The notes under the pieces: model-generated
Databases searched by the model: none
What the model was told of the DNA's origin: nothing
What the model saw: only the letters and a program-made list of their open reading frames with translations
Assembly: GCA_023055355.1 (NCBI GenBank)
Contig: JALJCS010000009.1
Location: forward strand, 26,871,001 to 26,935,000
Direction: 5' to 3'
Source: Agelaius tricolor
Lineage: Eukaryota > Chordata > Aves > Passeriformes > Icteridae
DNA length: 64,000 nt
Made by a program: the position numbers and the translations under genes
In this document: positions 63,501-64,000 of the stretch, piece by piece
Numbering within the stretch: position 1 is the stretch's first letter
Layout: every line of letters starts with the position of its first letter

Positions 63501-64000
63501 AAACGGGGGGGGGGGGGGGGGGAATTAGAACCCTGAAGGAAAGAAGACTGTTTTGTAATAAGACAATTTGATTTTTTTTTCCCTTAATATGCTTCAAAGC
63601 ATACCTTTGAAACTGCTAAAGAGTCTGCAACATTAAAATAGCTCTGGAAGAAGGAAGTTACTGAGCAGAATACGGATGAAGTGGTCAGAAGTGGTCAGAA
63701 AGACACAGGCCTTAACATGAGGCCCTGACAGTTATTCTCATCAGCATGAAAGGTTTTTCTTTATTTAGGGGAAGACTACACTAAAGGTTGCTAAGGAAAA
63801 GATATTCAATGGTCTAATGTTTTTATAACACACCATCTCTTTTGTATTCTGCTCTGCTCTTTTATACTCTGCCCTTTGGGGATGGATGGCAGTCAAAGAT
63901 GTTTTTGCAGTCTTCTGTGCTTAGTGAAGTTAATTTAGCACAGACATTTTTCCACTCCTTATTAATTTCAATTTTCACTTCTCCATGGAAAGTTTAGCTT
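57576..64000. other. Region downstream of DRD3, no gene recognised
   Basis: No exon chain on either strand. In mammals QTRT2 lies next, convergent with DRD3; I recognise none of it here. It contains an A15 run near 58277-58291 and an 18-G run at 63505-63522. Open frames are short and mutually overlapping. Confidence 0.6.
63505..63522. repeat. Poly-G run (18 G)
   Basis: Eighteen consecutive G after TAAAC. Such runs are error-prone in sequencing, so the true length is uncertain. Confidence 0.95.

Noticed and set aside
57576..64000. Search for QTRT2 exons on the - strand
   Set aside because: No recognisable queuine tRNA-ribosyltransferase-like segment seen; the neighbour probably lies beyond the window.

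Overview
The window is vertebrate nuclear DNA, almost certainly avian and possibly passerine. The evidence is CR1 LINE 3' tails with the bird-type ATTCTATGA ending, a diverged avian-type retroviral LTR, short introns with GT/AG borders, and one intron-containing gene whose exons translate into a class A GPCR. There are no bacterial-type operons, CRISPR arrays, tRNA or rRNA genes.

The one protein-coding gene I can support is DRD3, the dopamine D3 receptor, on the + strand. Six coding exons lie between 45773 and 56022. All splice sites are GT/AG with matching phases, and the joined frame gives 425 aa, or 398 aa if an alternative in-frame acceptor in the fifth coding exon is used. All aminergic landmarks are present: N1.50, D2.50, D3.32, DRY, the TM5 serines, CWLP with F6.51/F6.52/H6.55, and NPIIY. 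A CpG island at about 43.1-43.9 kb, 2 kb upstream, contains a good splice donor at 43506. It is the likely promoter plus non-coding first exon. A poly(A) signal at 57552 gives a 3' UTR of about 1.55 kb.

Layout: (1) 1-24950 is AT-rich, has only two CR1 fragments (both before 6 kb), and ends at a convincing poly(A) signal (24933) with a GT-rich downstream element. From the mammalian gene order ZBTB20-DRD3 I infer that it may be the very long 3' UTR of ZBTB20 on the + strand, but no ZBTB20 coding sequence is in the window. (2) 24951-43100 is intergenic, with a 14-bp minisatellite (27923-28161), a solo LTR (34092-34655) and CR1 fragments. (3) 43100-57575 is the DRD3 unit. (4) 57576-64000 is intergenic or noncoding, with no exon I can recognise.

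The most unusual local structure is a perfect 28-bp inverted repeat with an 8-nt loop, directly followed by a second 12-bp hairpin, inside the third intron between coding exons of DRD3 (52851-52943). I found no convincing novel multi-gene system.
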